Shown piece by piece: positions 1-7,254 of a stretch of DNA of 26,193 bases; within the stretch, counting starts at the first letter, position 1, and each line of letters opens with the position of its first letter. Made by a program: the position numbers and the translations under genes. The stretch comes from a virus. The DNA is taken from positions 1-26,193 of the IMG/VR virus record IMGVR_UViG_3300010233_000238; one strand, given 5' to 3'. The notes under the pieces were generated by a model, which did not search any database, was not told where the DNA came from, and worked only from the letters and a program-made list of their open reading frames with translations.

Positions 1-2
1 AA

Positions 3-404
3 GAAGGCTTTACACTTGAAAATTCAGTGCATGCAGATTTTGCAGGCCTGTTTACTAAGGTTCCTGAAAATGTAACCGCTGGAAGCACTGTCGATAGCAA
101 GGGGAAATGGACTATGTATGTTCCAGAGCCTGCTGCTGCCCCGAAGGTTGCACACCCCGTGGTCACTCCCGCCACTTTTCGCAATCTGTTCACTCCCGCT
201 GAAGAGAGGGCAATTAAAAAGATTGCGTCTGATGAGCCTGATGGCGATATTGCAATCTGGTGGTCACGCTTGTTTGATAGCACCAGCCTGCGTGATGTTG
301 ATTTGAATCTCGCGTCAGTGCAAGGCGCACTGCGAGGTCTGGTCGAGATTGGTGCAATTGAATCGGAACGGGTGCCTGAAATCCTTACAGGAGTGGTTAA
401 GTAA
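3..404 (+). CDS. C-terminal part of a tail-fibre-region protein (5' truncated by window edge)
   Basis: The reading frame is open to the first bases of the window. The GTG at 27 is only an internal valine, so the gene begins upstream of the window. About 133 codons are visible. The middle is rich in proline and alanine (PEPAAAPK) and looks like a linker. The last ~80 residues are mostly helical and charged (TPAEERAIKK, then IWWSRLFD), a pattern common in small proteins coded near phage tail fibres. The stop codon overlaps the ATG of the next gene (TAATG), so the two are probably translationally coupled. I cannot assign a specific function; a tail-fibre or fibre-chaperone role is inferred from position only. 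Confidence 0.6.
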   Translation, partial: EGFTLENSVHADFAGLFTKVPENVTAGSTVDSKGKWTMYVPEPAAAPKVAHPVVTPATFRNLFTPAEERAIKKIASDEPDGDIAIWWSRLFDSTSLRDVDLNLASVQGALRGLVEIGAIESERVPEILTGVVK

Positions 405-811
405 TGGCTAGATATGCACAAATAGATAACGGTCTGGTTATCTGGTTCTATGAAACAGACGGCGATATTACAGAAATGTTTCCAGCAGCACTAACCTTTG
501 TAAATTGTGATAACTGGCCTGCAATTGAGCTAGGCTGGATTGGTGAAAAAATCAATGGTGTTTGGAACTTTCGTCCTTGGACAATTAGTTCCGAAGAGAT
601 TTTGCGTATTAACACCATTAACAAAGCTTACAAGCGATCACTGGCTCTTGAGCCTATGGCTATGTCCTTGATTGGTGCTAAGTTGTGCTACTACGTTGAG
701 ACAGGTAACACTGTCTTAGCTAAACAATGGCAAGACTGGTATGCTGCTTGGGATGCTGTTGATTTGACTATTGAGAACACCGTCTGGCCCACCCCTCCTA
801 ACGCTGTGTAA
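404..811 (+). CDS. Hypothetical phage protein, possibly tail-fibre accessory
   Basis: A 135-residue protein starting MARYAQIDNGLVIWFYETDG. That opening resembles the short N-terminal stretch seen in many small tail-fibre assembly or accessory proteins (xYAxIxxGxVxxxx). It has no signal peptide, membrane segment or recognisable catalytic motif. The C-terminal half is helical and rich in tryptophan (QWQDWYAAWDAVD). The ATG overlaps the previous stop by one base, and the next gene begins five bases after this stop, so it is in the same operon as the lysis genes. A fibre chaperone is plausible, but I do not recognise the family with certainty. Confidence 0.6.
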   Translation: MARYAQIDNGLVIWFYETDGDITEMFPAALTFVNCDNWPAIELGWIGEKINGVWNFRPWTISSEEILRINTINKAYKRSLALEPMAMSLIGAKLCYYVETGNTVLAKQWQDWYAAWDAVDLTIENTVWPTPPNAV

Positions 812-815
812 TCCC

Positions 816-1202
816 ATGAATACTTTCCTCTCTACTCTTAAAACAGAGCAAATTGGAAAATGGACTCACATTCTTCTGAATGATCTTATCTTTGAAGATG
901 AAAAGCTAGGCACTATTACAGTGCCTAGTGGGTTTACTACTGACTTTGCTAGTATTAAAGTGCTGCATAACGCATTCCTATTCATTTTCTTTGCTCTTGT
1001 AAGTGGATATGGGAATTATGCAGCTGTTATCCATGACTACCTATACACCACACACTCTGTTAACAACATTGCAGTAACACGTAAGGATGCTGATGATGCT
1101 CTTTATAAGGCACTTCGGGCAGAAGGTGTTGCTAGATGGCGAGCTTGGTTATTCTGGGCGGGTGTTAGGCTTGGTGGTAGGAAAGCTTATGAAGGTGAAT
1201 AA
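816..1202 (+). CDS. DUF1353-family phage protein
   Basis: A 128-residue protein starting at the ATG at 816, chosen because a start at 771 would overlap the previous gene by 41 bases. The motif VPSGFTTDFASI, followed by a hydrophobic stretch and AAVIHDYLY, is the hallmark of the DUF1353 family found in many phages close to lysis or tail genes. A later R-x-A-D-D-A-L-Y-KAL motif with a basic tryptophan-containing C-terminus also fits. The biochemical function of DUF1353 is not established; the His-Asp pair in VIHDY has suggested a metal-binding or peptidase-like role, but that is speculation. It directly precedes the endolysin gene, with two bases between them. Confidence 0.8.
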   Translation: MNTFLSTLKTEQIGKWTHILLNDLIFEDEKLGTITVPSGFTTDFASIKVLHNAFLFIFFALVSGYGNYAAVIHDYLYTTHSVNNIAVTRKDADDALYKALRAEGVARWRAWLFWAGVRLGGRKAYEGE

Positions 1203-1204
1203 AT

Positions 1205-1714
1205 ATGGCAGACACTAAATCAACACTTACTAAAAAACTTTTAGCTTATGGGTTCACTGCTGCTGTAGCGCTTAGCGGCGGCTACCTGATTGCACCAAAC
1301 GAAGGCAAGGTTAACGCAACCTATATCGACCCTGTTGGCATCGTCACTGGATGCTATGGTCACACAGGCCCTGAGCTTAAACTTGGGCAGAAATTTACAG
1401 ACGATCAATGTCTTGATCAGTTAGCTAAAGACCTATCCTCACACGATAAACAGATGATGAGTCTAGTTCGTGTACCTTTGACAGATTACCAGCATGCAGC
1501 TTTCTTAAGCTTCACATACAATGTTGGAGTTGGTAATTTTAAATCCTCTACAATGCTTCGTAAGCTCAACTCTAAAGACTATGAAGGTGCCTGCGAGGAA
1601 TTATCCAAGTGGGTGTATGCTAAAAAACAGAAGCTGAATGGGCTAGTAACAAGGCGTCAGCAAGAGAAGGATATGTGCCTTGGAAAAACTAAAGTTGAAA
1701 TTGTCCCTAGTTGA
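1205..1714 (+). CDS. SAR endolysin, glycoside hydrolase family 24 (T4-lysozyme-like muramidase)
   Basis: A 169-residue lysozyme that cleaves the beta-1,4 bond between MurNAc and GlcNAc in peptidoglycan. The triad of this family is visible with canonical spacing: Glu33, Asp42, Thr48 (E-8-D-5-T, within NEGKVNATYIDPVGIVTG). Residues 12-31 form a weakly hydrophobic segment rich in Ala and Gly after Lys10-Lys11. This is typical of a signal-anchor-release domain, which tethers the enzyme to the inner membrane until the holin depolarises it. Cysteines at about 50 and 69 and two nearer the C-terminus could take part in disulphide-controlled activation, as in other SAR lysozymes; I infer this and cannot show it. 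The 3' end overlaps the next gene by 35 bases. Confidence 0.92.
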   Translation: MADTKSTLTKKLLAYGFTAAVALSGGYLIAPNEGKVNATYIDPVGIVTGCYGHTGPELKLGQKFTDDQCLDQLAKDLSSHDKQMMSLVRVPLTDYQHAAFLSFTYNVGVGNFKSSTMLRKLNSKDYEGACEELSKWVYAKKQKLNGLVTRRQQEKDMCLGKTKVEIVPS

Positions 1715-1943
1715 TGGCTGGAAGAAGTTGTGGAAGAGCTATTCAGTAATCTTCAGTCTAGCTAACATCCTCCAAGCGATGTCTGTCACTGGCTTATCTG
1801 TGCTTGGTGTAATCAACGTATACTTTGCATTCAAGCTTGTTATCGGTATGGCTGTATTGTTTGGGTTTCTAGGACTTGTTGGTAGATTGATTAGTCAACC
1901 TGTATTGGTTAAAGATCCCAGTGTGGAGAATACAGATGTTTAA
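1680..1943 (+). CDS. Candidate holin (two-membrane-segment protein)
   Basis: An 87-residue protein with a basic, amphipathic N-terminus followed by two hydrophobic segments (about residues 22-45 and 48-68) and a short polar C-terminus. The arrangement resembles phage holins next to SAR endolysins, including those with the KSYSVIFSLANILQA-type opening found in many proteobacterial phages. The start is a TTG at 1680, inside the lysozyme gene. It is supported by an AAGGA eight bases upstream and by the lack of a better start before the first membrane segment. Its place between endolysin and Rz fits the usual order of a lysis cassette. Holin function is inferred from context and topology. Confidence 0.7.
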   Translation: MEKLKLKLSLVDGWKKLWKSYSVIFSLANILQAMSVTGLSVLGVINVYFAFKLVIGMAVLFGFLGLVGRLISQPVLVKDPSVENTDV

Positions 1944-2394
1944 TAGCATTTGGTTCTATATTATTCTTGGTCTGTCATTATCCACAGTAAGTTTAGGCTG
2001 GCTTTCTCTGCATAATTACACAGGTAGAGTTGAAGCCGAGTCATCATTAGTCGCAGCCATCAACGCCAATACAGACCTGCAAAAGTCCCTTAACTTAAAG
2101 GATTTGTCTTGTAAAATTGATGATAAGTCTGTTGTTGAACTCCAAGCAATCAATGTCACAACACAAGAAGTGGTAGATGATATTTCTACACAACTTCAGT
2201 CTCACGCTTCTGTCAAGAAGCCTCCTGTAAATGCTGTGCAGTCATCTGTGCAACTTCCTTCCAAAGAGAAATCAAATAATGAAATTACTTATTTGCCTGA
2301 CGATGGCTTGCTCAGTCCTACTATTACAGGGTTGCTCCACAAGTCCTTCTGTAATGCAGAGCCAACAGACGCAACTTGTATATCCACCAGATAG
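1936..2394 (+). CDS. Rz: Rz-like i-spanin
   Basis: A 152-residue protein with one N-terminal membrane segment (about residues 5-22) followed by a periplasmic, mostly helical region. This is the topology of inner-membrane spanin subunits, which join the o-spanin to fuse inner and outer membranes in the last step of lysis. I use the ATG at 1936, which has GGAG just upstream, rather than the GTG at 1921. It overlaps the end of the holin candidate by 8 bases. The Rz1 gene begins inside it in another frame, which is itself strong evidence for spanins. Sequence conservation among Rz proteins is low, so identification rests on topology and architecture. Confidence 0.82.
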   Translation: MFNSIWFYIILGLSLSTVSLGWLSLHNYTGRVEAESSLVAAINANTDLQKSLNLKDLSCKIDDKSVVELQAINVTTQEVVDDISTQLQSHASVKKPPVNAVQSSVQLPSKEKSNNEITYLPDDGLLSPTITGLLHKSFCNAEPTDATCISTR

Positions 2395-2563
2395 TTTGCT
2401 AATTGATCCTTGTAAGGCTGTTCCTGCCGGGGAAAGCTTGATTGAATTGGCTATGAGCTATAACAAGAATACAGGCTGCATCACAAAATATAAGAATCAG
2501 ATGAAAGCTCTGAGAGATAACAAAGCAAATCAAACGGAGCTTTACAAGAATGCCAAACCCTAG
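2279..2563 (+). CDS. Rz1: Rz1-like o-spanin lipoprotein
   Basis: A 94-residue protein beginning at the ATG at 2279, inside the Rz gene but in another frame, and extending past the Rz stop. It opens with a classic lipoprotein signal peptide and lipobox (VLLLQGC) with the acylated Cys at residue 19. The mature part is polar, with several prolines near its beginning, then helical. O-spanins sit in the outer membrane and bind the i-spanin across the periplasm. A longer reading from 2231 would put 16 polar residues before the signal peptide, so the internal ATG is the better start. At 94 residues it is longer than lambda Rz1 (60 residues) but within the range of embedded or overlapping o-spanins. 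Confidence 0.88.
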   Translation: MKLLICLTMACSVLLLQGCSTSPSVMQSQQTQLVYPPDSLLIDPCKAVPAGESLIELAMSYNKNTGCITKYKNQMKALRDNKANQTELYKNAKP

Positions 2564-2876
2564 TCCAGTTCCAGATGCTAATAGTAGAATCAATGCTTTG
2601 TGGGAGCGGATCACACTAGGTCTGTTGAGTTTTATTGTTGCATGTTTGTTTGTATTCTATCAAGGAATGAAGCAAGATTATAAAGAGATGCAAGCAACTG
2701 TCACTCAACTTCAAATGATTAAAGTCAATCGGGAAGATTTGAGAGAGGTTGAGAATAGACTAAACACAAAGATTGAAGCCCTAGGTGCAACTCTTTCAGC
2801 TAACTCTGTTGCAAATAAAGCTGACATTCTTGGTAGACTTGATTTGTACTTCGGAAGTTTAAAAGCCAAGAAATAG
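2550..2876 (+). CDS. Membrane-anchored coiled-coil protein of the lysis cassette
   Basis: A 108-residue protein with a short polar N-terminus, one membrane segment (about residues 22-40, ITLGLLSFIVACLFVFYQ) and a charged helical region with heptad-like spacing through about residue 85. The start has GGAG upstream and overlaps the end of Rz1 by 14 bases. Its place directly after Rz1 suggests a role in timing or control of lysis, such as an antiholin or second holin, but no family signature is visible to me. It shares size and plan with the next gene, and the pair could be distant duplicates. Function unknown. Confidence 0.65.
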   Translation: MPNPSPVPDANSRINALWERITLGLLSFIVACLFVFYQGMKQDYKEMQATVTQLQMIKVNREDLREVENRLNTKIEALGATLSANSVANKADILGRLDLYFGSLKAKK

Positions 2877-2886
2877 GGGCTAAGTA

Positions 2887-3246
2887 ATGTTATGGAGTAT
2901 TATTGATAGGACCGTTACACTCCTAACTCTAGTTATGCTTGTGGTGATGGTGTCAGTCATCTTCAGTAATAATAAAAGTTCGGAAGACTTCTCAGAACTT
3001 GAGAAGATGCTTACTGAATATAAGATTGAAAATCAAACAGTAAGATCAAAGAATATTGCTTACCTTGAGACACGTCTTAATAGAACACAAGAAACACAAG
3101 ATACTTATCAAGTTTTAACTGACCGTAGATTTATGACACTTGATGCACAAGTGAAGTTGTTGATGGAAGCTAACAAAGCTAATCAAAGAGTTATTAATAC
3201 GAATATTAACACTGTTGGTAATCTCACTACAACAACTTCTAAGTAA
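2887..3246 (+). CDS. Second membrane-anchored coiled-coil protein of the lysis cassette
   Basis: A 119-residue protein with a membrane segment near its N-terminus (about residues 8-27, rich in Leu, Val and Met) and a long charged, probably coiled-coil domain (about residues 33-95), ending in a Thr/Asn-rich tail. An AGGGG sits eight bases before the ATG. It is the last gene of the plus-strand operon; a strong terminator lies 65 bases downstream. It has the same plan as the preceding gene. I recognise no family; a lysis-related or superinfection-related membrane role is a guess from position. Confidence 0.6.
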   Translation: MLWSIIDRTVTLLTLVMLVVMVSVIFSNNKSSEDFSELEKMLTEYKIENQTVRSKNIAYLETRLNRTQETQDTYQVLTDRRFMTLDAQVKLLMEANKANQRVINTNINTVGNLTTTTSK

Positions 3247-3310
3247 CAACAATAAGAACTGCCCTAGCAGACCTAGGCTACGCCATAGTCTTTCTCAAAA
3301 GATGTAATTA

Positions 3311-3335
3311 AGCCCCGCATTGCGGGGCTATTTTT
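3311..3335 (+). terminator. Rho-independent terminator of the lysis operon
   Basis: A perfect 8-bp stem, AGCCCCGC/GCGGGGCT (3311-3318 and 3322-3329), with a 3-nt loop is followed by a T-run at 3331-3335. It is oriented for plus-strand transcription and lies between the converging lysis and structural operons. On the minus strand the stem is followed only by TTAATTAC, so it would be a weaker terminator for the structural operon. Confidence 0.9.
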
Positions 3336-3373
3336 ATGCCTGTAGAAATAGCTGAGCAGTTGGCCTTCAAACG

Positions 3374-4216
3374 TTATTTATACTTATTAACAAACCAACA
3401 TAGTTGATCGTCAAGAAACACTTTACCATCTTCCGATGCCTTAATCAGTGCCTTCACTGCAACGTAAGCATCCTTATGTCTGTTATAAGTCCACATATCA
3501 AGCAAGACACATTCATCATCTGTTAGAACATCGGACAACACTTTAGACCAAGTATCAAACATTGGAATTTTAGCAATGACATATTTCTCTGGTGTCTTGT
3601 CTAGTTTAGCATTAAGTTTATTCCACCAATTACCGTTTGTAACGTGTTTAGCATAGTACAAAGCAATACCTTTATCTCTAATATCAGCGCCAGATGTATA
3701 AGTTATTGTGTTAGTGATACCAAGACGTGTGTATGTCAAAGTATATGCGGTAGAATCAGCTACAATTACTGTGCTAACTGTTACCCCTGATACTGCCTCT
3801 GCTGAGAGCGTAACGTCTGAAACAATAGCAAATTGCGCACTAGTTGTAGGGGAAGATACTACATTACCAGCAGCAATCAACGTACCTGTATCACCACCAA
3901 GCAACACTTGGGATGTAGTGTAAGTGTTCTCAAATCTTGCTGGAATACCGCTCAGCAAGATCATATTGTCAAGAGAAATGCCTGTTGCAGAGTTTGCATC
4001 AAAGGCTGAGTAGACTTCTTGGGCTGCTTCCCATAGGTCAGCTTCAGCAGGTGCTTTGAGGGCAACTAGACGACCAATAACAGAGCTGTCATCTGTGTTT
4101 ACTGTATCGCCCGGAGTCACAAGGTCTTGGAATACTACTACTGCTTCAGCCTTACCATCACTAACTACTTCAGGAAGCCTCTTAGTTGTAAAGCCAGTGG
4201 AACTTAAACCTGCCAT
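3374..4216 (-). CDS. Baseplate J-like protein with atypical C-terminus
   Basis: A 280-residue protein. The first ~177 residues match the baseplate J / Mu gp47 / T4 gp6 type of wedge protein: an opening of the form STGFTTKRL, then a D-x-x-G-x-L-VALKAPAEADLWEAAQEVY region, SLDNMILLSGIPAR, and a beta-rich segment ending ITYTSGAD. These proteins form the ring around the hub that triggers sheath contraction. After TYTSGAD the sequence changes character, to a Trp- and Lys-rich stretch of about 100 residues that I cannot match to the usual J C-terminal domain. It is the last minus-strand gene before the convergent lysis operon. P2 gpJ is of similar length, so the protein may still be complete. Confidence 0.8.
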   Translation of the reverse strand: MAGLSSTGFTTKRLPEVVSDGKAEAVVVFQDLVTPGDTVNTDDSSVIGRLVALKAPAEADLWEAAQEVYSAFDANSATGISLDNMILLSGIPARFENTYTTSQVLLGGDTGTLIAAGNVVSSPTTSAQFAIVSDVTLSAEAVSGVTVSTVIVADSTAYTLTYTRLGITNTITYTSGADIRDKGIALYYAKHVTNGNWWNKLNAKLDKTPEKYVIAKIPMFDTWSKVLSDVLTDDECVLLDMWTYNRHKDAYVAVKALIKASEDGKVFLDDQLCWFVNKYK

Positions 4217-4225
4217 AGGGCTTCC

Positions 4226-4597
4226 TTAGTTTATTGGATTAATTACTATAGGTTGTGTGGTAGTTCCATCAACAACCTTAACTTGAAAAGTGAGAGAATA
4301 TTGTCTGTTAACAAGAGTGGATCTGAAGGTTACAATTTGTTTGACACCGGGTTCTGAGAGGATTTTCTGCTGGAAGATTAAATCAACAGCAGCCTTAGAA
4401 CTTTTACGACCCAGAATTTTATTCCAGTAATCCACGCCGTAAGTGGTGTCGTAGAACCATTCACCCATGAAGGTTCGCAACAAGATAAGAAGCCTTTGTG
4501 CAACATTCTCAGTGTAAGGGTGTGTGATTCCAGCGTCTGTCATTGGGCCATTTTCCCAAATGCAATCTCTTGTCACTTCATTGAGCTTAATGTCCAT
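4226..4597 (-). CDS. T4 gp25 / Mu gp46-like baseplate wedge protein
   Basis: A 123-residue protein starting at the ATG at 4597, preferred over a TTG 33 bases upstream. The central RLLILLRTFMGEWFYDTTYG, followed by Y-W-N-KILGR and L-SEPGVKQI, is the typical signature of gp25-like wedge proteins. These sit in the baseplate core and nucleate sheath polymerisation. It lies just upstream of the J-like gene, as in most contractile-tail operons. Its 5' side is occupied by an oppositely oriented HNH gene and that gene's promoter, so it is separated from the spike gene, with which it would normally be adjacent. Confidence 0.9.
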   Translation of the reverse strand: MDIKLNEVTRDCIWENGPMTDAGITHPYTENVAQRLLILLRTFMGEWFYDTTYGVDYWNKILGRKSSKAAVDLIFQQKILSEPGVKQIVTFRSTLVNRQYSLTFQVKVVDGTTTQPIVINPIN

Positions 4598-4623
4598 CTT
4601 TCTTTTTATTCCTAAAATATTTA

Positions 4624-4652
4624 TTGACAAGTGGGTTGTAGTTTGTCATAAT
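4624..4652 (+). promoter_or_regulatory. Sigma70-type promoter for the plus-strand HNH gene
   Basis: TTGACA at 4624-4629 and CATAAT at 4647-4652, separated by exactly 17 bp. That is a 6/6 match at -35 and 5/6 at -10. It points toward the HNH gene starting at 4685 and lies inside the intergenic space next to the gp25-like gene. This gene, opposite in strand to all its neighbours, thus appears to carry its own promoter. Confidence 0.7.
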
Positions 4653-4684
4653 TCCCCAGCATATTAATCTGATAGGAGTTTTAA

Positions 4685-5236
4685 ATGATTTTTGATCTGA
4701 ATTTTATAGAAGAGTGTTTTAACTTTAATTTTTCTACTGGTGTACTATCTTGGAAAGATTCAAGACCTTTAAATCATTTTGCAACGTGGAGGGGCTGGGT
4801 TAATTGGCACAACAAGAATCCCGGAAAGATCGCTGGCCATGTCGATACAAATAACTACAAAGCAGTCAAGTTAACTACAGAAGGAAAAGAATTTAATTAT
4901 AAACAACACCGATTAATTTATGCGCTCTATCATGAGGATACTGACCCTCCAGTAATTGATCACTTTGACGGAAATACAACCAATAACTCAATATCTAATT
5001 TACGACCAGCAGACAAAGAAATTAATGCCAAGAATAGGATTAAATCTGTAAGAAATAAATCTGGAATAACAGGTATTTGTCGTATTAAAGATCGACCTAA
5101 CTTGTGGCGAGCATCAATTAAATACAATGGAGAAGTTTTAACTAAAACAACTGGAGATTTCTTTGAAGCTTGTTGTTTTAGAAAATCCCTTGAAATTAAA
5201 GCTGGTTATACTAATCGGCATGGCAAGGATATTTAA
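4685..5236 (+). CDS. Free-standing HNH homing endonuclease
   Basis: A 183-residue protein of the HNH_3/AP2-linked phage endonuclease type. The core reads KQHRLIYALYH, then IDHFDGNTTNNSISNLR, with the paired His and Asn residues that bind a divalent metal and cut DNA. The C-terminal third (SGITGICRIKDRPNLWRASI and onward) is the AP2-like DNA-binding repeat common in these enzymes. The SD AGGAG is seven bases from the ATG. It is inserted on the opposite strand between the gp25-like and spike genes. Its last 4 bases overlap the spike gene's 3' end. It is a clear paralogue of the HNH protein at 24620-25201, sharing RP-x-x-HF-x-x-WRG, NNSISNL and a final HGK-acid-I. Confidence 0.92.
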   Translation: MIFDLNFIEECFNFNFSTGVLSWKDSRPLNHFATWRGWVNWHNKNPGKIAGHVDTNNYKAVKLTTEGKEFNYKQHRLIYALYHEDTDPPVIDHFDGNTTNNSISNLRPADKEINAKNRIKSVRNKSGITGICRIKDRPNLWRASIKYNGEVLTKTTGDFFEACCFRKSLEIKAGYTNRHGKDI

Positions 5237-6024
5237 ATCATAGGTCCTGTACTAGATGGACCAGACATAACTCCCGGATGGGTATGAATATTTACATTTA
5301 CCGAATTAAGTGTATAAATACCCGTCTGGGTCCAATCTCCGGTTTGAACACCATTACCAATCAATGTGATATTTCCTGTCCAGTTTGTATTCTGAACATC
5401 AACATTCATCGTTGGTGCAGAGATATTAACTTCTTCCGTAGCATTCACATTCGCTGTCTTACAATTGATAGTGACATCTTTGTTAGAAGTGGTGATGACA
5501 ATATCACCATCAGCTTTAATTCTAACTTCAGCTTCAGCACCACCAACATTACCAAACATAACGACATCATCTGTACTATGGGATAAAACACGCTTGCTTG
5601 GGTTGTTAATAGCTGTACCGGGGGGTTGTATACCCGGATAGAATACAGCGTCCGAGGCGGACATTTTTCCCGCTGTTTGGGGGGTAGATGGCCTCCCATT
5701 ACCGGTCTTCCAAGCTGCCATATCTCTCATAGAGAATACAGCCATTCCTGTAGTGCCAGCCTTGATAGGGAACGTCATTCCACCTTCAGACGAAATAGGG
5801 AAGCTAATTGGAACTCCGTAAATGGGAGGCCGTTCCTTAATACTGCCATCTTGGTTCTTCTGGTTAATAGTTGGTTGGATATCTACCAACACACCAGTAT
5901 CGCCTCCCTGTCTTACGCCAATAACAATGCAAGGGATAGATGTGTTTAAACTCTCAGACTTATAATCAAATGCAGAGTTAATTGTATCTTGAAGGGCTGC
6001 AACAAGTGCTGTATCAACTGGCAT
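5233..6024 (-). CDS. Baseplate spike (gpV / gp138-type) with metal-binding apex
   Basis: A 263-residue membrane-piercing spike at the tip of the tail. The N-terminal ~100 residues form an OB-fold-like domain (VDIQPTINQK, GVPISFPISSEGGMTFPI, GTTGMAVFSMRDMAAW), as in the gp138 N-terminal family. The middle is a repeating beta-helix region (ADGDIVITTSNKDVTINCKT). The end contains NIHTHPGVMSG; the H-x-H pair is the known iron-binding motif at the apex of P2 gpV-like spikes. Its start lies 11 bases inside the end of the hub gene, and its stop overlaps the convergent HNH gene by four bases. Confidence 0.93.
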   Translation of the reverse strand: MPVDTALVAALQDTINSAFDYKSESLNTSIPCIVIGVRQGGDTGVLVDIQPTINQKNQDGSIKERPPIYGVPISFPISSEGGMTFPIKAGTTGMAVFSMRDMAAWKTGNGRPSTPQTAGKMSASDAVFYPGIQPPGTAINNPSKRVLSHSTDDVVMFGNVGGAEAEVRIKADGDIVITTSNKDVTINCKTANVNATEEVNISAPTMNVDVQNTNWTGNITLIGNGVQTGDWTQTGIYTLNSVNVNIHTHPGVMSGPSSTGPMI

Positions 6025-6916
6025 CTTTATCTACCTTCTCAAGATATGAAGCTTTAATCTCTGTCACCCACTCACGACTCCTATATCCACCACGGTGTCG
6101 TAGACTATCTACACGAAACCATCCAGTGATGTAGGTATCTTCAAGTCTGATAATATCCCCAGCGTTGATATCAGGATTCAATAGAATCTTCATTTGAATA
6201 CCGGGCTTCTTAGCCTTGTCTTTCTTGGATCTTTTACGATCACCACTTACACGATAAGCATTTTCAAGAAGTCCTGTATATGCCGAGATAACATAAGCTT
6301 CATTGAAATTCTCATTATTAGCTCTATCGTTATTCTTCACATAAAGAACATCATCATCTACTTGCCAATCAAGAGCATACTTATCAGCTAACTCATCAAG
6401 CATTTCTTTAGGACTTCCCATCAAAGGGTAACCATAAAGGATTTCATTGTTTAGATTTGTTCCATTGTAAACACCACGACTAACTCCCGGAAGGGCTTTA
6501 CGAAGTGTTTCAGCAACCTCTTTCACTGTACTGCCCGGAGGAACGATATCATTCAACGTCTCGTCATTCAACTCTGTGTAACCAGAACCAAGTTGAAGTT
6601 GAGTTACAAGATCAGTACCGTTTTTACGGGTTGAGACATGGGTAACTTGACCGCCAAAGATTCTTTTGAAAGTACCCGTATCTCTATACCCAACGCTTAG
6701 GGCTGCTGCTGTGTAGTCAGTGTCCAGCAATTTTAGCTGATCGGGGTTTAGATTTGTAATCTCAATAGCAGCAGAGTTTGTACGCTTCTTGTTGTCAGTA
6801 GATTTAGAGATATCGAATTGTACTTGAAGATCATTCTGTATTTCAAAGGCGTCATCAGACCGACTGTCACCAACGATTAATTGATACACTCTGTTGGTTT
6901 GGTAGTCGCTAATCAT
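6014..6916 (-). CDS. Baseplate hub protein (gpD / Mu gp44-like)
   Basis: A 300-residue protein with the plan of myophage hub proteins. An N-terminal beta domain contains the typical AAIEITNLNPDQ-x-KLL pattern and GYRDTG-x-x-KRIFGGQVTHVSTRK. A middle region opens with GSTVKEVAETL and includes LDELADKYALDWQVDDDVLYVK. A C-terminal domain ends with an LNPDINAGDIIRLED-type turn and GWFRVDSLRHRGGYRSREW. Trimeric hubs connect the tail tube to the spike. The gene sits directly upstream of the spike and overlaps it by 11 bases, as expected for partners made in stoichiometric amounts. Confidence 0.9.
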   Translation of the reverse strand: MISDYQTNRVYQLIVGDSRSDDAFEIQNDLQVQFDISKSTDNKKRTNSAAIEITNLNPDQLKLLDTDYTAAALSVGYRDTGTFKRIFGGQVTHVSTRKNGTDLVTQLQLGSGYTELNDETLNDIVPPGSTVKEVAETLRKALPGVSRGVYNGTNLNNEILYGYPLMGSPKEMLDELADKYALDWQVDDDVLYVKNNDRANNENFNEAYVISAYTGLLENAYRVSGDRKRSKKDKAKKPGIQMKILLNPDINAGDIIRLEDTYITGWFRVDSLRHRGGYRSREWVTEIKASYLEKVDKDAS

Positions 6917-6918
6917 GG

Positions 6919-7254
6919 TTAGTCCTCTGTGGAATAGCGATAATAGAAATTGTAATACTGATTAATATCTTCAGGGTATGCTTTGTAAGGTTCGGAGATG
7001 ATGTTAGCTTTCTCCTCTAGCCAGAAATAACCTGTCAATAGGTTCAGTGCATAGTCAGAAATCACTGGGTAACTTGGCACCAGAGCTACACTCTCAACTA
7101 ACGGAAGATTCTCTGCTGTGTATAGAGACAATAGGTACAACTTCATTCTGGAATTATACTGGAAGTCTAGTACATAAGACTGCCCTTGCAGATTTACTGC
7201 ATAGTTGTATTTATCATCAGAGTACAGTGGGAGTTTAACGTAGTGATTTATCAT
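6919..7254 (-). CDS. Small baseplate protein (hub plug-like)
   Basis: A 111-residue protein that begins MINHYVKLPLYSDDKYNY and has a small beta-rich core (GQSYVLDFQYNSRMKLYLL), followed by a Tyr-rich C-terminus. Proteins with this plan are common between the Dit-like and hub genes in contractile phages and have been called baseplate plug-type proteins; I make this link from layout and general resemblance. The ATG overlaps the end of the upstream gene by four bases (7251-7254), and the hub gene starts two bases after its stop. Confidence 0.65.
   Translation of the reverse strand: MINHYVKLPLYSDDKYNYAVNLQGQSYVLDFQYNSRMKLYLLSLYTAENLPLVESVALVPSYPVISDYALNLLTGYFWLEEKANIISEPYKAYPEDINQYYNFYYRYSTED

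Noticed and set aside
3374-4216. A second intron splitting the J-like gene, with a missing second exon.
   Set aside because: No group I core words and no J-like C-terminal coding frame are visible on the minus strand between 3247 and 3374 or elsewhere in the window.
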